Source: Paraburkholderia bannensis
GTDB lineage: Bacteria; Pseudomonadota; Gammaproteobacteria; Burkholderiales; Burkholderiaceae
DNA length: 64,000 nt
Direction of reading: 5' to 3'
NCBI RefSeq assembly: GCF_014200455.1
Contig: NZ_JACHBW010000007.1
Location: forward strand, 62,001-126,000
Made by a program: the position numbers and the translations under genes. Positions 37,712 through 46,570 of the stretch are shown piece after piece; position 1 is the stretch's first letter, and every line of letters starts with the position of its first letter. The notes beneath the pieces were generated by a model. The model did not search any database and was not told the origin of the DNA. It worked only from the letters and a program-made list of their open reading frames with translations.

Positions 37712-40030
37712 ATGCCCTCGTCCGTTAGCCGAATGATTGCCGAATCCGATCCCGCGAGCGTTCCCAACGACGACGCGCAGCCGGAAGCGCGCGCGGACGC
37801 CAGCGACGATGTCCGTGACGGCGCACCGCGGGCCAAGGCGCCGCGCAAACGCGCGAGCGCGAAGAAAGCCGCTGAAAAGGCCGATGCGAAGGCCGAAGCG
37901 AAGGCCGATTCCAAAGCCGAAACTAAAGATAAGCCCAGGCTCACCAAAACCGCCGACCGGCTCGCCAAACTGGGCCTGAAGAGCGCGATCGACCTCGTGC
38001 TGCATCTGCCCATGCGCTACGAGGACGAAACCACGCTCACGCCGATCGGCGAGCTGTTGCCCGGCGGCGTCGAGCAGACCGAAGGCGTGGTGTTCGACAA
38101 CGAAGTCGCGTACCGCCCGCGCCGCCAACTGGTCGTCAAACTGCGCGACCACAACGGCGACGAACTGCATCTGCGCTTCCTGAACTTCTACGGCTCGCAG
38201 GTCGCGCAGATGGCGATCGGCAAGCGCCTGCGCGTGCGCGGCGACGTGCGCGGCGGCTTCTTCGGCATGGAGATGGTGCATCCGGCCGTGAAGGTCGTGG
38301 AAGGCGATGCGCCGCTGCCGCAGGCGCTCACGCCGGTCTATCCGTCGACGGCGGGCGTGAGCCAGGCGTATCTGCGCAAGGCCATCGACAACGCGCTCGA
38401 ACGCGCGCATCTGCCCGAACTGCTGCCGGGGCCCATCGCGCAGGAATTTCTCGCGCCCCTCAACGTGCCCAGCTTGATGGATGCGGTCAGAACGCTGCAC
38501 CATCCGCCCATCAACGCCGATCAAAACGCACTGATCGACGGTTCGCATCCTGCCTGGACGCGCATCAAGTTCGACGAACTGCTCGCGCAGCAGCTTTCGC
38601 TCAAGCGCGCGCATGAGGAGCGCCGCACGCGCGCCGCACCGGCAATGGCGCGGCACGTCGCGGGTCGCAAGAGCGAGGAAACGCTGCTCGCGCGTCTGCG
38701 CGAAGCGCTGCCGTTCAAGCTCACGAATGCGCAGGAGCGCGTGGTCGGCGAGATTGCCCAGGACCTCGAAGCGCCGCATCCGATGCAGCGTCTGCTGCAA
38801 GGCGACGTCGGCGCGGGCAAGACCGTGGTGGCCGCGCTCGCTGCGGCGCAGGCCATCGACGCGGGTTATCAGGCCGCGCTGATGGCGCCCACTGAAATCC
38901 TCGCGGAACAGCATGCGCGCAAGCTGCGCGGCTGGCTCGAACCGCTCGGCGTGCAGGTGGCGTGGCTCTCGGGCAGCCTCAAGGCGAAGGACAAGCGCGC
39001 TGCGCTGGAAGCCGCGGCCCTGGGCACCGCGAAGCTCGTGATCGGCACGCACGCGATCATTCAGGATGCCGTGGAGTTCGCGCGGCTCGGTCTTGTGATC
39101 GTCGACGAGCAGCATCGTTTTGGCGTCGAGCAGCGGCTTGCATTGCGCGCCAAGGCGCAAAACGCGCGGTTGCCAACTTCGTCTGCGGATGAAGCTGCGC
39201 GCGAGTTCCAGCCGCATCAGCTGATGATGACGGCGACGCCGATCCCGCGCACGCTCGCGATGACCTACTACGCCGACCTCGAAGTTTCCACCATCGACGA
39301 GCTGCCGCCCGGCCGCACGCCGATTCTCACCAAGCTCGTTTCCGATGCGCGCCGCGAGGAAGTGATCGCGCGGGTGCGCGCGGCGGCGCTCACGGGCCGC
39401 CAGGTGTACTGGGTCTGTCCGTTGATCGAGGAAAGCGAGACGCTGCAGCTGCAAACGGCCGTCGAGACCTACGAAACGCTGGTGGCCGCGCTGCCTGAGT
39501 TATCGGTTGGCCTCGTCCACGGGCGGCTGGCGGCGGCGGACAAAGCCGCCGTGATGGACGCGTTCTCCCGCAACGAAGTGCAGTTGCTGGTGGCGACCAC
39601 GGTGATCGAAGTGGGCGTGGATGTGCCCAATGCGTCGCTGATGGTAATCGAGCACGCCGAGCGCTTTGGTCTCGCGCAATTGCATCAACTGCGCGGGCGG
39701 GTGGGGCGCGGCACCGCGGCGTCGGTGTGCCTGCTGCTTTACACCGGGCCGCTTTCGCTCACGGGGCGTCAGCGTTTGCAGACCATGCGCGAGACCACCG
39801 ATGGCTTCGAGATCGCGCGCAAGGACCTGGAGATTCGAGGTCCGGGCGAATTCCTTGGCGCGCGTCAGTCGGGCGCGGCCATGCTGCGCTTCGCGAGCCT
39901 CGAAAACGACGCGTGGCTGATCGAGCCCGCGCGAGAAGCCGCCGAACGGCTGCTGCACGAATATCCGCACGTCGTCACGCAGCATCTGAACCGCTGGCTG
40001 GGTGTCCGCGAGCAGTATCTGAAGGCGTAA
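37712..40030 (+). CDS. recG: ATP-dependent DNA helicase RecG
   Basis: 772 residues. About 80 N-terminal residues are Lys/Ala/Asp-rich and disordered-looking; the wedge (OB) domain follows, then the SF2 helicase motor with Walker A GDVGAGKT, motif [14 protein letters not shown] and the C-terminal [12 protein letters not shown] motif VI. RecG remodels stalled replication forks and branched DNA. I use the Met at 37712; Met 37733 is also possible and the start is uncertain because the extension is not conserved. oxyR follows 172 bp downstream, a common beta-proteobacterial neighbour. Confidence 0.95.
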   Translation: MPSSVSRMIAESDPASVPNDDAQPEARADASDDVRDGAPRAKAPRKRASAKKAAEKADAKAEAKADSKAETKDKPRLTKTADRLAKLGLKSAIDLVLHLPMRYEDETTLTPIGELLPGGVEQTEGVVFDNEVAYRPRRQLVVKLRDHNGDELHLRFLNFYGSQVAQMAIGKRLRVRGDVRGGFFGMEMVHPAVKVVEGDAPLPQALTPVYPSTAGVSQAYLRKAIDNALERAHLPELLPGPIAQEFLAPLNVPSLMDAVRTLHHPPINADQNALIDGSHPAWTRIKFDELLAQQLSLKRAHEERRTRAAPAMARHVAGRKSEETLLARLREALPFKLTNAQERVVGEIAQDLEAPHPMQRLLQGDVGAGKTVVAALAAAQAIDAGYQAALMAPTEILAEQHARKLRGWLEPLGVQVAWLSGSLKAKDKRAALEAAALGTAKLVIGTHAIIQDAVEFARLGLVIVDEQHRFGVEQRLALRAKAQNARLPTSSADEAAREFQPHQLMMTATPIPRTLAMTYYADLEVSTIDELPPGRTPILTKLVSDARREEVIARVRAAALTGRQVYWVCPLIEESETLQLQTAVETYETLVAALPELSVGLVHGRLAAADKAAVMDAFSRNEVQLLVATTVIEVGVDVPNASLMVIEHAERFGLAQLHQLRGRVGRGTAASVCLLLYTGPLSLTGRQRLQTMRETTDGFEIARKDLEIRGPGEFLGARQSGAAMLRFASLENDAWLIEPAREAAERLLHEYPHVVTQHLNRWLGVREQYLKA

Positions 40031-40131
40031 ATAGTCCATTTCGACCGATTGCCGACCCGCGTGCGGAACCTGCGCGCTTTCCCGCCGTCTGACCTTGCTC
40101 TTGATCGCGCCCCCGATAGGGGCGTTGATTA

Positions 40132-40170
40132 TTGGCGAATCGCCGCCATAGGTGTATAAGTACAAGCTAT
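40132..40170 (+). promoter_or_regulatory. oxyR promoter with overlapping dyad
   Basis: TTGGCG (40132-40137), 17 nt, TATAAG (40155-40160), 42 bp before the oxyR start. A dyad (ATAG at 40148-40151 and CTAT at 40167-40170, enclosing TGTA-taag-TACA) overlaps the -10 element, which suits LysR-type autoregulation. A CGCCCC/GGGGCG hairpin at 40108-40124 just upstream may end recG transcription. Confidence 0.5.
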
Positions 40171-40202
40171 TGATTCACCCTTTTTGATTGGTCCCCAATG
40201 AA

Positions 40203-41162
40203 ATGACGCTCACTGAATTGAAATACATCGTCGCGGTCGCCCGCGAGCGCCACTTCGGACGGGCCGCCGAAGCCTGCTTTGTCAGCCAGCCGACGCTGTC
40301 GGTAGCCATCAAGAAACTCGAAGACGAACTGAACGTGCAGATCTTCGAACGCGGCACGAGCGAAGTGAGTGTGACGCCCATCGGCGAGCAGATCGTCACG
40401 CAGGCGCAGCGCGTACTGGAGCAGACCCTCGCCATCAAGGAAATCGCCAAGCAGGGCAAGGATCCGCTGGTCGGGCCGCTGCGTCTGGGCGTGATCTACA
40501 CGATCGGCCCGTACCTGCTGCCCACGCTCGTCAAGCAGATGATCAAGCGCGTCCCGCAGATGCCGCTGATGCTGCAGGAGAACTACACGCTCAAGCTGAT
40601 CGAGCTGCTCAAGCAAGGCGAAATCGACGTTGCCATCATGGCGCTGCCGTTCGCCGAAACCGGGCTCACGCTGCGCCCGCTCTACGACGAGCCGTTCGTC
40701 GTTGCGCTGCCGTCAGGCCACGTCTGGGAAAAGCGCGACAAGATCGACCCGGAAGATCTCAAGCAGGAAACCATGCTGCTGCTCGGCAGCGGCCATTGCT
40801 TCCGCGATCACGTGCTGGGCGTGTGCCCGGAACTGATGCGCTTCTCGCAGAACGCGGATGGCATCCAGAAGACCTTCGAGGGTTCGTCGCTGGAAACCAT
40901 TCGCCATATGGTGGCGAGCGGCGTTGGCATTACGGTGCTCCCGCGCATGTCGGTGACCGAAGTGAAGCCGCACGCGGGCGGTGTCGATTCGGGGCTGCTG
41001 TCCTATGTGCCGTTCGACGAGCCGGTGCCGGATCGCCGCGTCGTGCTGGCCTGGCGCAAGAGCTTCACGCGCATGCCGGCCATTGAAGCCATCGTCGATG
41101 CGATCAACGCCTGCGAATTGCCGGGCGTGAAGAAGATCGAGGCGCCGGTCGAGGCGGCTTGA
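40203..41162 (+). CDS. oxyR: Hydrogen peroxide sensing LysR-type regulator OxyR
   Basis: 319 residues. N-terminal LysR helix-turn-helix (MTLTELKYIVAVARERHFGRAAEACFVSQPTLS region, residues 1-60) and a periplasmic-binding-like sensor domain. The redox cysteines are at C199 and C208 in GHCFRDHVLGVC, exactly the E. coli OxyR numbering. The ATG at 40203 gives the family's N-terminus; an in-frame TTG five codons upstream is less likely. Expected targets include the nearby dps. Confidence 0.96.
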   Translation: MTLTELKYIVAVARERHFGRAAEACFVSQPTLSVAIKKLEDELNVQIFERGTSEVSVTPIGEQIVTQAQRVLEQTLAIKEIAKQGKDPLVGPLRLGVIYTIGPYLLPTLVKQMIKRVPQMPLMLQENYTLKLIELLKQGEIDVAIMALPFAETGLTLRPLYDEPFVVALPSGHVWEKRDKIDPEDLKQETMLLLGSGHCFRDHVLGVCPELMRFSQNADGIQKTFEGSSLETIRHMVASGVGITVLPRMSVTEVKPHAGGVDSGLLSYVPFDEPVPDRRVVLAWRKSFTRMPAIEAIVDAINACELPGVKKIEAPVEAA

Positions 41163-41184
41163 TGCTCCTGTAGTTTGTTTGCTG

Positions 41185-41205
41185 CGCCGCGCTTGATGCG
41201 CGGCG
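41185..41205 (+). terminator. Hairpin after oxyR
   Basis: CGCCGCGC, 5-nt loop, GCGCGGCG, followed by a pyrimidine-rich but not purely T tract, 22 nt after the oxyR stop codon. Probable but weak terminator. Confidence 0.45.
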
Positions 41206-41271
41206 TCCGTCTGTCTCTTCCCCGTGTTTGTCCTGTTCGTTGCTGCTGTGAGGCTTCGATTAGTCGCGTCT

Positions 41272-41296
41272 ATTTGATAGATTAATTAAATCAAAT
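41272..41296 (+). promoter_or_regulatory. AT-rich dyad upstream of the small membrane peptide and dps
   Basis: ATTTGAT, 11 nt, ATCAAAT in an AT-rich island (41270-41310) that stands out against the GC-rich surroundings. A T-N11-A dyad is the usual shape of LysR-type binding sites; OxyR is the obvious candidate. Confidence 0.35.
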
Positions 41297-41460
41297 TATG
41301 TTTATCGATAGCCGATGGTAGAGTCTTATCCAACCGCAGTACCCGCAGTACGAATGACACAGGCAGGCAAAAACAGGGAGGCGCGGTGGAGTGAATTGCA
41401 CGCCCCGCCGCACCAGACAGTAGAAATTGCAGGAAGCGCCGAAACCAAAGGAGCACGATC

Positions 41461-41637
41461 ATGACCAGAACGATGACGATGACACTCAAGTCCGTGGGCA
41501 CGGGGCGCGGCGCCGATATGGCCCGTTCACGCTCGCATGGCACGGAAATCGTGCGCCGGCTGGTGGGTTTCGCGATCCTGTCGAGCGGCTTCGTGGCGCT
41601 GTTGACTCAGGTGCTTGCTCATATCGCCGGGCATTGA
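41461..41637 (+). CDS. Small single-span membrane protein, 58 residues
   Basis: 58 residues. An excellent AAGGAG ribosome site lies 8 nt before the ATG. A basic, hydrophilic N-terminal half (MTRTMTMTLKSVGTGRG...) is followed by one hydrophobic segment, LVGFAILSSGFVALLTQVLA, at about residues 34-53, and the end HIAGH. No family recognised. It sits between oxyR and dps, where some Burkholderia have katG. The stop is followed 54 nt later by a short AGGGCC/GGCCCT hairpin. Coding is supported by the ribosome site and hydrophobic profile but not by homology. Confidence 0.6.
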   Translation: MTRTMTMTLKSVGTGRGADMARSRSHGTEIVRRLVGFAILSSGFVALLTQVLAHIAGH

Positions 41638-41845
41638 TGCGGCAAATTGCCGGAGCGGGCACGCATGCTGCTTGACCTGGATTGGAGTGAAGGGCCGGAT
41701 GGCCCTGTTTTCTGGCTTTTATAAGATAAACTGAGACTCAATCGAACGTTCGCGAGCCGCACTGGGCATCGGTGCTGCCGCGCGAGGCGACGTTCATGTC
41801 GCATCGTTCCGGATGGGTAGTCTCACTGCTACAAAAGGAGTCGTC

Positions 41846-42334
41846 ATGGCCAAAAAATCTGCTGTGCAGCACGTCAATATCGGCATCACCGACAAGGACC
41901 GCAAGAAGATCGCGGACGGTCTTTCGCACCTCCTCGCGGACACGTACACGCTGTACCTCAAGACGCACAACTTCCACTGGAACGTCACGGGGCCGATGTT
42001 CAACACGCTCCATCTGATGTTCGAGACGCAGTACAACGAACTGGCGCTGGCCGTGGACGCCATCGCCGAGCGCATCCGCGCACTGGGCGTTCATGCGCCG
42101 GGCACCTACAAGGATTTCGCGCGCCTCTCGTCGATTCCGGAAGCGGACGGCGTGCCGACTGCGGAAGACATGATCCGCCAACTGGTGGAGGGGCAGGAAG
42201 CCGTGGTGCGCACCGCGCGTGCGATCTTCCCGGCCACCGAAGAGGCCCACGACGAGCCGACCGCCGACCTGCTCACGCAGCGCATGCAGACGCACGAGAA
42301 GACGGCGTGGATGCTGCGTTCGATGCTGGCTTGA
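41846..42334 (+). CDS. dps: Dps ferritin-like DNA-protection protein
   Basis: 162 residues. Ferroxidase-centre ligands at the dimer interface are all present: H44 (FHWNVTG), H56 (TLHLMFE), E60, D71 and E75. It oxidises Fe(II) with peroxide and stores iron, protecting DNA. The AAGGAG ribosome site is ideally spaced before 41846. Located downstream of oxyR, a likely regulator; a TATAAG -10-like box lies about 125 bp upstream. A terminator follows. Confidence 0.96.
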   Translation: MAKKSAVQHVNIGITDKDRKKIADGLSHLLADTYTLYLKTHNFHWNVTGPMFNTLHLMFETQYNELALAVDAIAERIRALGVHAPGTYKDFARLSSIPEADGVPTAEDMIRQLVEGQEAVVRTARAIFPATEEAHDEPTADLLTQRMQTHEKTAWMLRSMLA

Positions 42335-42363
42335 GCATCAATCAGGCGCTGATTGCTTGAGAA

Positions 42364-42391
42364 GCCCGCTGGCTGGTCCAGCGGGTTTTTG
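42364..42391 (+). terminator. Intrinsic terminator after dps
   Basis: CCCGCTGG, 5-nt loop, CCAGCGGG followed by TTTTT, 30 nt after the dps stop codon. Confidence 0.85.
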
Positions 42392-42494
42392 CTTTTTTGC
42401 GCCGCTGATTGCACCAGGCGGCGAGCGGCGAGGATGACGCCGGCCTGCCGCATGCCTGGCCTACAATAGCGGCATCGTTTTTCGCGCCCCTATC

Positions 42495-43358
42495 ATGTTC
42501 GCCCGACTCCCGCTCTATCTGCGGCTCGTCCGCATGGACAAGCCGATCGGCAGCCTGCTGCTGCTGTGGCCGACGCTCAACGCGCTGTGGATCGCCTCGA
42601 ACGGCCATCCGTCACTTTCGCTGCTGGCGATCTTCACGGTTGGCACGGTGCTGATGCGCTCGGCGGGCTGCGCGATCAACGACTATGCGGACCGCGACTT
42701 CGACCGTCACGTCAAACGCACGGCCGAGCGGCCCATCACTTCGGGACGCATCCGCGCGTGGGAAGCGGTGGCGATTGCGGCGGCGCTCGCCATCGTCTCG
42801 TTCCTGCTGATCCTGCCGCTCAACGCGCTCACGAAGCAGCTTTCGGTGGTGGCGCTGTTCGTGGCGGCGTCCTATCCGTTCACCAAGCGCTTTTTTGCGA
42901 TTCCGCAGGCGTATCTGGGCATTGCGTTCGGCTTCGGTATTCCGATGGCGTTCGCGGCCATTCAGGATCATGTGCCGATGCTCGCGTGGATCATGCTGAT
43001 CGCCAACGTGTTCTGGTCGGTGGCCTACGACACCGAATACGCGATGGTCGATCGCGACGACGATATCAAGATCGGCATTCGCACTTCGGCGCTTACCTTT
43101 GGCCGCTTCGACGTGCTCGCGATCATGCTCTGCTATGCAGCCACGCTCGGCATCTACGTGTGGGTGGGGCTCACGCAGCAATTCGGCGTGCTGTACTGGC
43201 TGGGCTGGGCAGCGGCGGTGGGCTGCGCGATCTACCATTACACGCTGATCAAGAACCGCGAGCGCATGCCGTGCTTCGCTGCGTTCCGTCACAACAACTG
43301 GCTGGGCGGTGCGCTGTTCGTGGGTATCGCGGCACACTACGCGGCATCGGGCCTGTAA
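42495..43358 (+). CDS. ubiA: 4-hydroxybenzoate octaprenyltransferase UbiA
   Basis: 287-residue integral membrane prenyltransferase attaching the isoprenoid tail to 4-hydroxybenzoate in ubiquinone synthesis. First Asp-rich motif NDYADRDFD at residues 62-70, second Asp motif [12 protein letters not shown] near residue 180, and about eight hydrophobic helices. Convergent with proC. Confidence 0.96.
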   Translation: MFARLPLYLRLVRMDKPIGSLLLLWPTLNALWIASNGHPSLSLLAIFTVGTVLMRSAGCAINDYADRDFDRHVKRTAERPITSGRIRAWEAVAIAAALAIVSFLLILPLNALTKQLSVVALFVAASYPFTKRFFAIPQAYLGIAFGFGIPMAFAAIQDHVPMLAWIMLIANVFWSVAYDTEYAMVDRDDDIKIGIRTSALTFGRFDVLAIMLCYAATLGIYVWVGLTQQFGVLYWLGWAAAVGCAIYHYTLIKNRERMPCFAAFRHNNWLGGALFVGIAAHYAASGL

Positions 43359-43380
43359 CTTCGCCGCAGCGGCTTGAGAC

Positions 43381-43410
43381 GAAAAAAGCGCCCACCAGGG
43401 CGCTTTTTTC
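43381..43410. terminator. Bidirectional terminator between ubiA and proC
   Basis: GAAAAAAGCGCCC, 4-nt loop, GGGCGCTTTTTTC: perfect 13-bp stem with T runs on both strands. Confidence 0.93.
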
Positions 43411-43469
43411 ATGGCCGCAGCGAAATGCGGGTAAAGCGGGTAATGCTGGCAACGCGAGAGAAGCGATGC

Positions 43470-44285
43470 TTACTGCGCGCCGAATTCCTTGCCCATTTCC
43501 TTCGCACGCGCATCGGCGGCGAGCGCGCCACGCACGATCGCGTCCTTGATACCCGAGGCGTCGAACGAGGCGAGCGCCGCCGCCGTCGTGCCGCCCTTTG
43601 ACGTCACACGCTCGCGCAGCACGGCGGGCGGCTCGTCCGAATTGAGCGCCAGTTGCGCGGCGCCCGTGAAGGTGGCGATGGCGAGCGCGCGGCCCTGCTG
43701 CTCGTCCATGCCGAGCTGGCGCGCGGCTTCTTCGAGCGCTTCGATGAAATAGAACACGTAGGCCGGGCCGCTGCCCGAGATGGCCGTCACCGCGTCGATC
43801 TTGCCTTCGTCGTCGAACCACACCGTCTGGCCAACCGCGCCCAGCACGTTCGAGGCGAGCTCGCGGCCCGCCGCGTCCACGCCGCTGCTCGCGACCAGAC
43901 CGGTTGCGCCCATGCCGATCAGCGCAGGCGTATTCGGCATCGTGCGCACCACGCGCGCGTGGCCGCCGAGCCAGCGCGACAGGTCTTCGATACGGATGCC
44001 GGCCATGATGCTGATCACAACCTGATGCGCCCCCAGGTGCGGTGCGAGTCCTTGCGCAACGGCCTTGGCGATCTGCGGTTTGACGGCGATCAGGACTGCG
44101 TCGTATCCGGCCAGTGCGCCGTCAGCTGCCGCGCCCGTTTGCACGCCGAACTGGTCGGCGGTGCGCTTGCGGGCGTCTTCGTTCGGATCGATCGCATACA
44201 GATTCGCGGCCGGGACGCCCTTGCGGATCAGACCGCCGATGAGTGCAGCGGCCATGTTGCCGCCGCCGATGAAGGCAATTTTCAT
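43470..44285 (-). CDS. proC: Pyrroline-5-carboxylate reductase
   Basis: 271 residues; reduces pyrroline-5-carboxylate to proline. N-terminal Rossmann motif IAFIGGGNMAAAL, the VRTMPNTPALIGMGATGL core and the C-terminal helical dimer domain ending in the TSKGGTTAAALASF motif. The start at 44285 is the first codon of the family; the frame stays open upstream only because of a 12-bp repeat. Downstream of yggS, a conserved neighbour. Confidence 0.96.
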   Translation of the reverse strand: MKIAFIGGGNMAAALIGGLIRKGVPAANLYAIDPNEDARKRTADQFGVQTGAAADGALAGYDAVLIAVKPQIAKAVAQGLAPHLGAHQVVISIMAGIRIEDLSRWLGGHARVVRTMPNTPALIGMGATGLVASSGVDAAGRELASNVLGAVGQTVWFDDEGKIDAVTAISGSGPAYVFYFIEALEEAARQLGMDEQQGRALAIATFTGAAQLALNSDEPPAVLRERVTSKGGTTAAALASFDASGIKDAIVRGALAADARAKEMGKEFGAQ

Positions 44286-44298
44286 GGTGTTGGAGTGC

Positions 44299-44358
44299 GT
44301 CAGTGAATCAGTCGGTGAATCGGTCTGTAAAGCGGTCAGAGAAGCGGTCTGTGAATCA
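44299..44358. repeat. Five 12-bp tandem repeats between yggS and proC
   Basis: Units GTCAGTGAATCA, GTCGGTGAATCG, GTCTGTAAAGCG, GTCAGAGAAGCG, GTCTGTGAATCA. They fill nearly all of the 70-bp yggS-proC spacer, and the last unit includes the yggS stop codon. Confidence 0.85.
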
Positions 44359-45054
44359 GTGGGAATAATCGCGTGCGCCAAAGATCGCGGTCCCGACGCG
44401 CACGATGGTGGCGCCTTCGAGCACCGCCGCTTCGAGATCCGCCGACATGCCCATCGAGAGCGTGTCGAGCGCGAGGCCGTCGGCGCGCAGCGCGTCGAAC
44501 AGCTCGCGCAGGCGGCGGTGAGGGGCGCGTTGTTCGTCGAGGGTTTGCGCCGGTTCGGGAATCGACATCAGCCCGCGCAGTCGCAGATTCGGCAGTGCGA
44601 CGATTGCGTGAGCGATCTGCACGGCTTCCCCGGGCGCGACGCCGCTCTTGGACTCTTCGCCGCTTACGTTGACCTGCAGGCAGACGTTGAGCGGCGCCAT
44701 GTCTGCCGGGCGCTGCTCGGACAGGCGTTGCGCGATCTTCAGGCGGTCGACCGAATGCACCCAGTCGAAACGCTCCGCCACGGGGCGCGTCTTGTTCGAT
44801 TGCAGCGGCCCGATGAAATGCCATTCGAGGCTCGCACGCAGATCCGCGAGCGTCTCGATCTTGTCCACCGCTTCCTGCACGTAGTTCTCGCCAAACGCGC
44901 GCTGGCCTGCCGCGTGCGCGGCTCGCACATCTTCAGCCGGGAAGGTTTTCGACACCGCGAGCAGTTCGACGGAATCGGGCGCGCGATCCGCATGGCGGGC
45001 GGCGGCGGCGATGCGTTGACGGACGGCTTCGAGGTGGTGAGCGAGATCGGTCAT
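44356..45054 (-). CDS. yggS: YggS family pyridoxal-phosphate homeostasis protein
   Basis: 232 residues; a single TIM-barrel PLP-binding protein without known catalysis that buffers intracellular PLP. The PLP lysine is K36 in LLAVSKTFP; FGENYVQEAVDKI, WHFIGPLQSNKTR and the C-terminal SMGMSADLEAAVLEGATIVRVG-type phosphate-binding segment are all present. proC is 70 bp downstream. A perfect TATAAT box (45131-45136, minus strand) about 75 bp upstream is a likely -10 element. Confidence 0.95.
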   Translation of the reverse strand: MTDLAHHLEAVRQRIAAAARHADRAPDSVELLAVSKTFPAEDVRAAHAAGQRAFGENYVQEAVDKIETLADLRASLEWHFIGPLQSNKTRPVAERFDWVHSVDRLKIAQRLSEQRPADMAPLNVCLQVNVSGEESKSGVAPGEAVQIAHAIVALPNLRLRGLMSIPEPAQTLDEQRAPHRRLRELFDALRADGLALDTLSMGMSADLEAAVLEGATIVRVGTAIFGARDYSH

Positions 45055-45130
45055 GAGAATTACGGCCGGCCGCGCAGCGCTGCCCGCGGCCGCGCACTGG
45101 GGTTAGGCGCACTGAAAACGAACGAAGCCA

Positions 45131-45136
45131 ATTATA
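45131..45136 (-). promoter_or_regulatory. Probable -10 element of the yggS-proC transcript
   Basis: A consensus TATAAT on the minus strand, 77 bp before the yggS start, in the 268-bp spacer after glcF. The -35 region at 15-18 bp spacing is GC-rich and poor. Confidence 0.45.
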
Positions 45137-45322
45137 CGGACTGCGATACTGACTGCGCGAGGCGCGAGGCATCCGCCAGAAGTCATAGGCCGATTGGCCA
45201 ACTGCCGGGATGCACGGCTTTTGTTCAGGCTGCGAATGTTACCGGCGGGCGGTAAAAGTGCAACCAGGGTTCTGCCGAGGTGCAACCCGGGCGGGCGTTC
45301 TTTATTGATCCCTCATTGCTTG

Positions 45323-46552
45323 TCAATTCGCCGCCAACATATGCTCGACCAGCTCGATCCAGTGCGTGACCGGAATCTTCGTGCCGCTTTGCAGATGCGC
45401 GATGCAGCCGATATTCGCCGATACGATCAGTTGCGGCTCAAGGGCCTTGAGCCGGTCGACTTTCTGGTTGCGCAGCGTGTAGGACAAACGCGGCTGCGTG
45501 ATCGAGTAAGTGCCGGCGGAGCCGCAGCACAGGTGGCTGTCGGCGGGCAGTCGCACCTCCAGACCCAGCGCGCCCAGCACCTTTTCCACGCCGCCGCGCA
45601 ACTGCTGGCCGTGCTGCAACGTGCAGGGCGGGTGATACGCCACCGTGTGAATGCCGCGCCGGCGGGTGGCGGCCAACAGCTGTTCCTCGAATGCGGGCAG
45701 GATTTCGCTGAGATCGCGCGTGAGGCTCGCGATGCGCTGAGCCTTGCCCGCGTAGGCCGGGTCGTTGCGCATCAGGTGCGCGTATTCCTTGACCGTTGCG
45801 CCGCAGCCCGAAGCGTTCATGACGATGGCTTCGGCGCCCTGTTCGACATAGGGCCACCAGGCGTCGATATTGGCGCGCATGTCGTCGAGCGCAGCGTCGG
45901 CATAGCCCATGTGCAGGCGGATCGCACCACAGCAGCCCGCCTGCGGAGCGACGATGGTTTCGATGCCGATCGCGTCGAGCACGCGCGCCGTGGCCGTGTT
46001 GATGTTGGGCATCATCGATGGCTGCACGCAGCCCGCGAGCATCAGCATCTTGCGTTCGTGCTTCGCGCTCGGCCAGGCGAGTGGACGCTGGCGTACCGGG
46101 ACCTTGTCGCGCAGGCGGCGCGGCAGCAGCGCGCGCACCTGCTGCGCCACGCGCATGGCGGGTGAAAACAGCATGCGGCGCGGCAGAAATCCCGCCAGAA
46201 AACCGCGCAACAGGCGCTGGCGCAGCGGGCGCGGCACCATTTGTTCGGCATGCTTGCGACCGACTTCCACCAGCCGCCCGTATTGCACGCCGGACGGGCA
46301 GGTCGTCTCGCAACTGCGGCAGGTGAGGCAGCGGTCCAGATGCGTGAGCGTGCTCTTCGTCACCGGTGCGCCTTCCACCATCTGTTTCATCAGATAGATG
46401 CGCCCGCGCGGCCCGTCGAGCTCATCGCCCAGCAGTTGATAGGTTGGGCAGGTCGCGGTGCAGAAGCCGCAGTGCACGCACTTGCGCAGGATCGCGTCGG
46501 CTTCCTCGCCGTCGGGGGTGTTGCGAATGAAGTCCGCAAGGTTCGTCTGCAT
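45323..46552 (-). CDS. glcF: Glycolate oxidase iron-sulfur subunit GlcF
   Basis: 409 residues. Two 4Fe-4S clusters near the N-terminus (C25, C28, C31, C35 in CVHCGFCTATC; then CLTCRSCETTC near residue 78) and two CCG-type domains (GCCGAIRLHMG; LCCGSAGTYS). It passes electrons from the GlcD/GlcE flavin subunits to quinone. 18 bp after glcE; last gene of glcD-glcE-glcF. Confidence 0.95.
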   Translation of the reverse strand: MQTNLADFIRNTPDGEEADAILRKCVHCGFCTATCPTYQLLGDELDGPRGRIYLMKQMVEGAPVTKSTLTHLDRCLTCRSCETTCPSGVQYGRLVEVGRKHAEQMVPRPLRQRLLRGFLAGFLPRRMLFSPAMRVAQQVRALLPRRLRDKVPVRQRPLAWPSAKHERKMLMLAGCVQPSMMPNINTATARVLDAIGIETIVAPQAGCCGAIRLHMGYADAALDDMRANIDAWWPYVEQGAEAIVMNASGCGATVKEYAHLMRNDPAYAGKAQRIASLTRDLSEILPAFEEQLLAATRRRGIHTVAYHPPCTLQHGQQLRGGVEKVLGALGLEVRLPADSHLCCGSAGTYSITQPRLSYTLRNQKVDRLKALEPQLIVSANIGCIAHLQSGTKIPVTHWIELVEHMLAAN

Positions 46553-46570
46553 CGCCGCGTGAGGGTCTGG

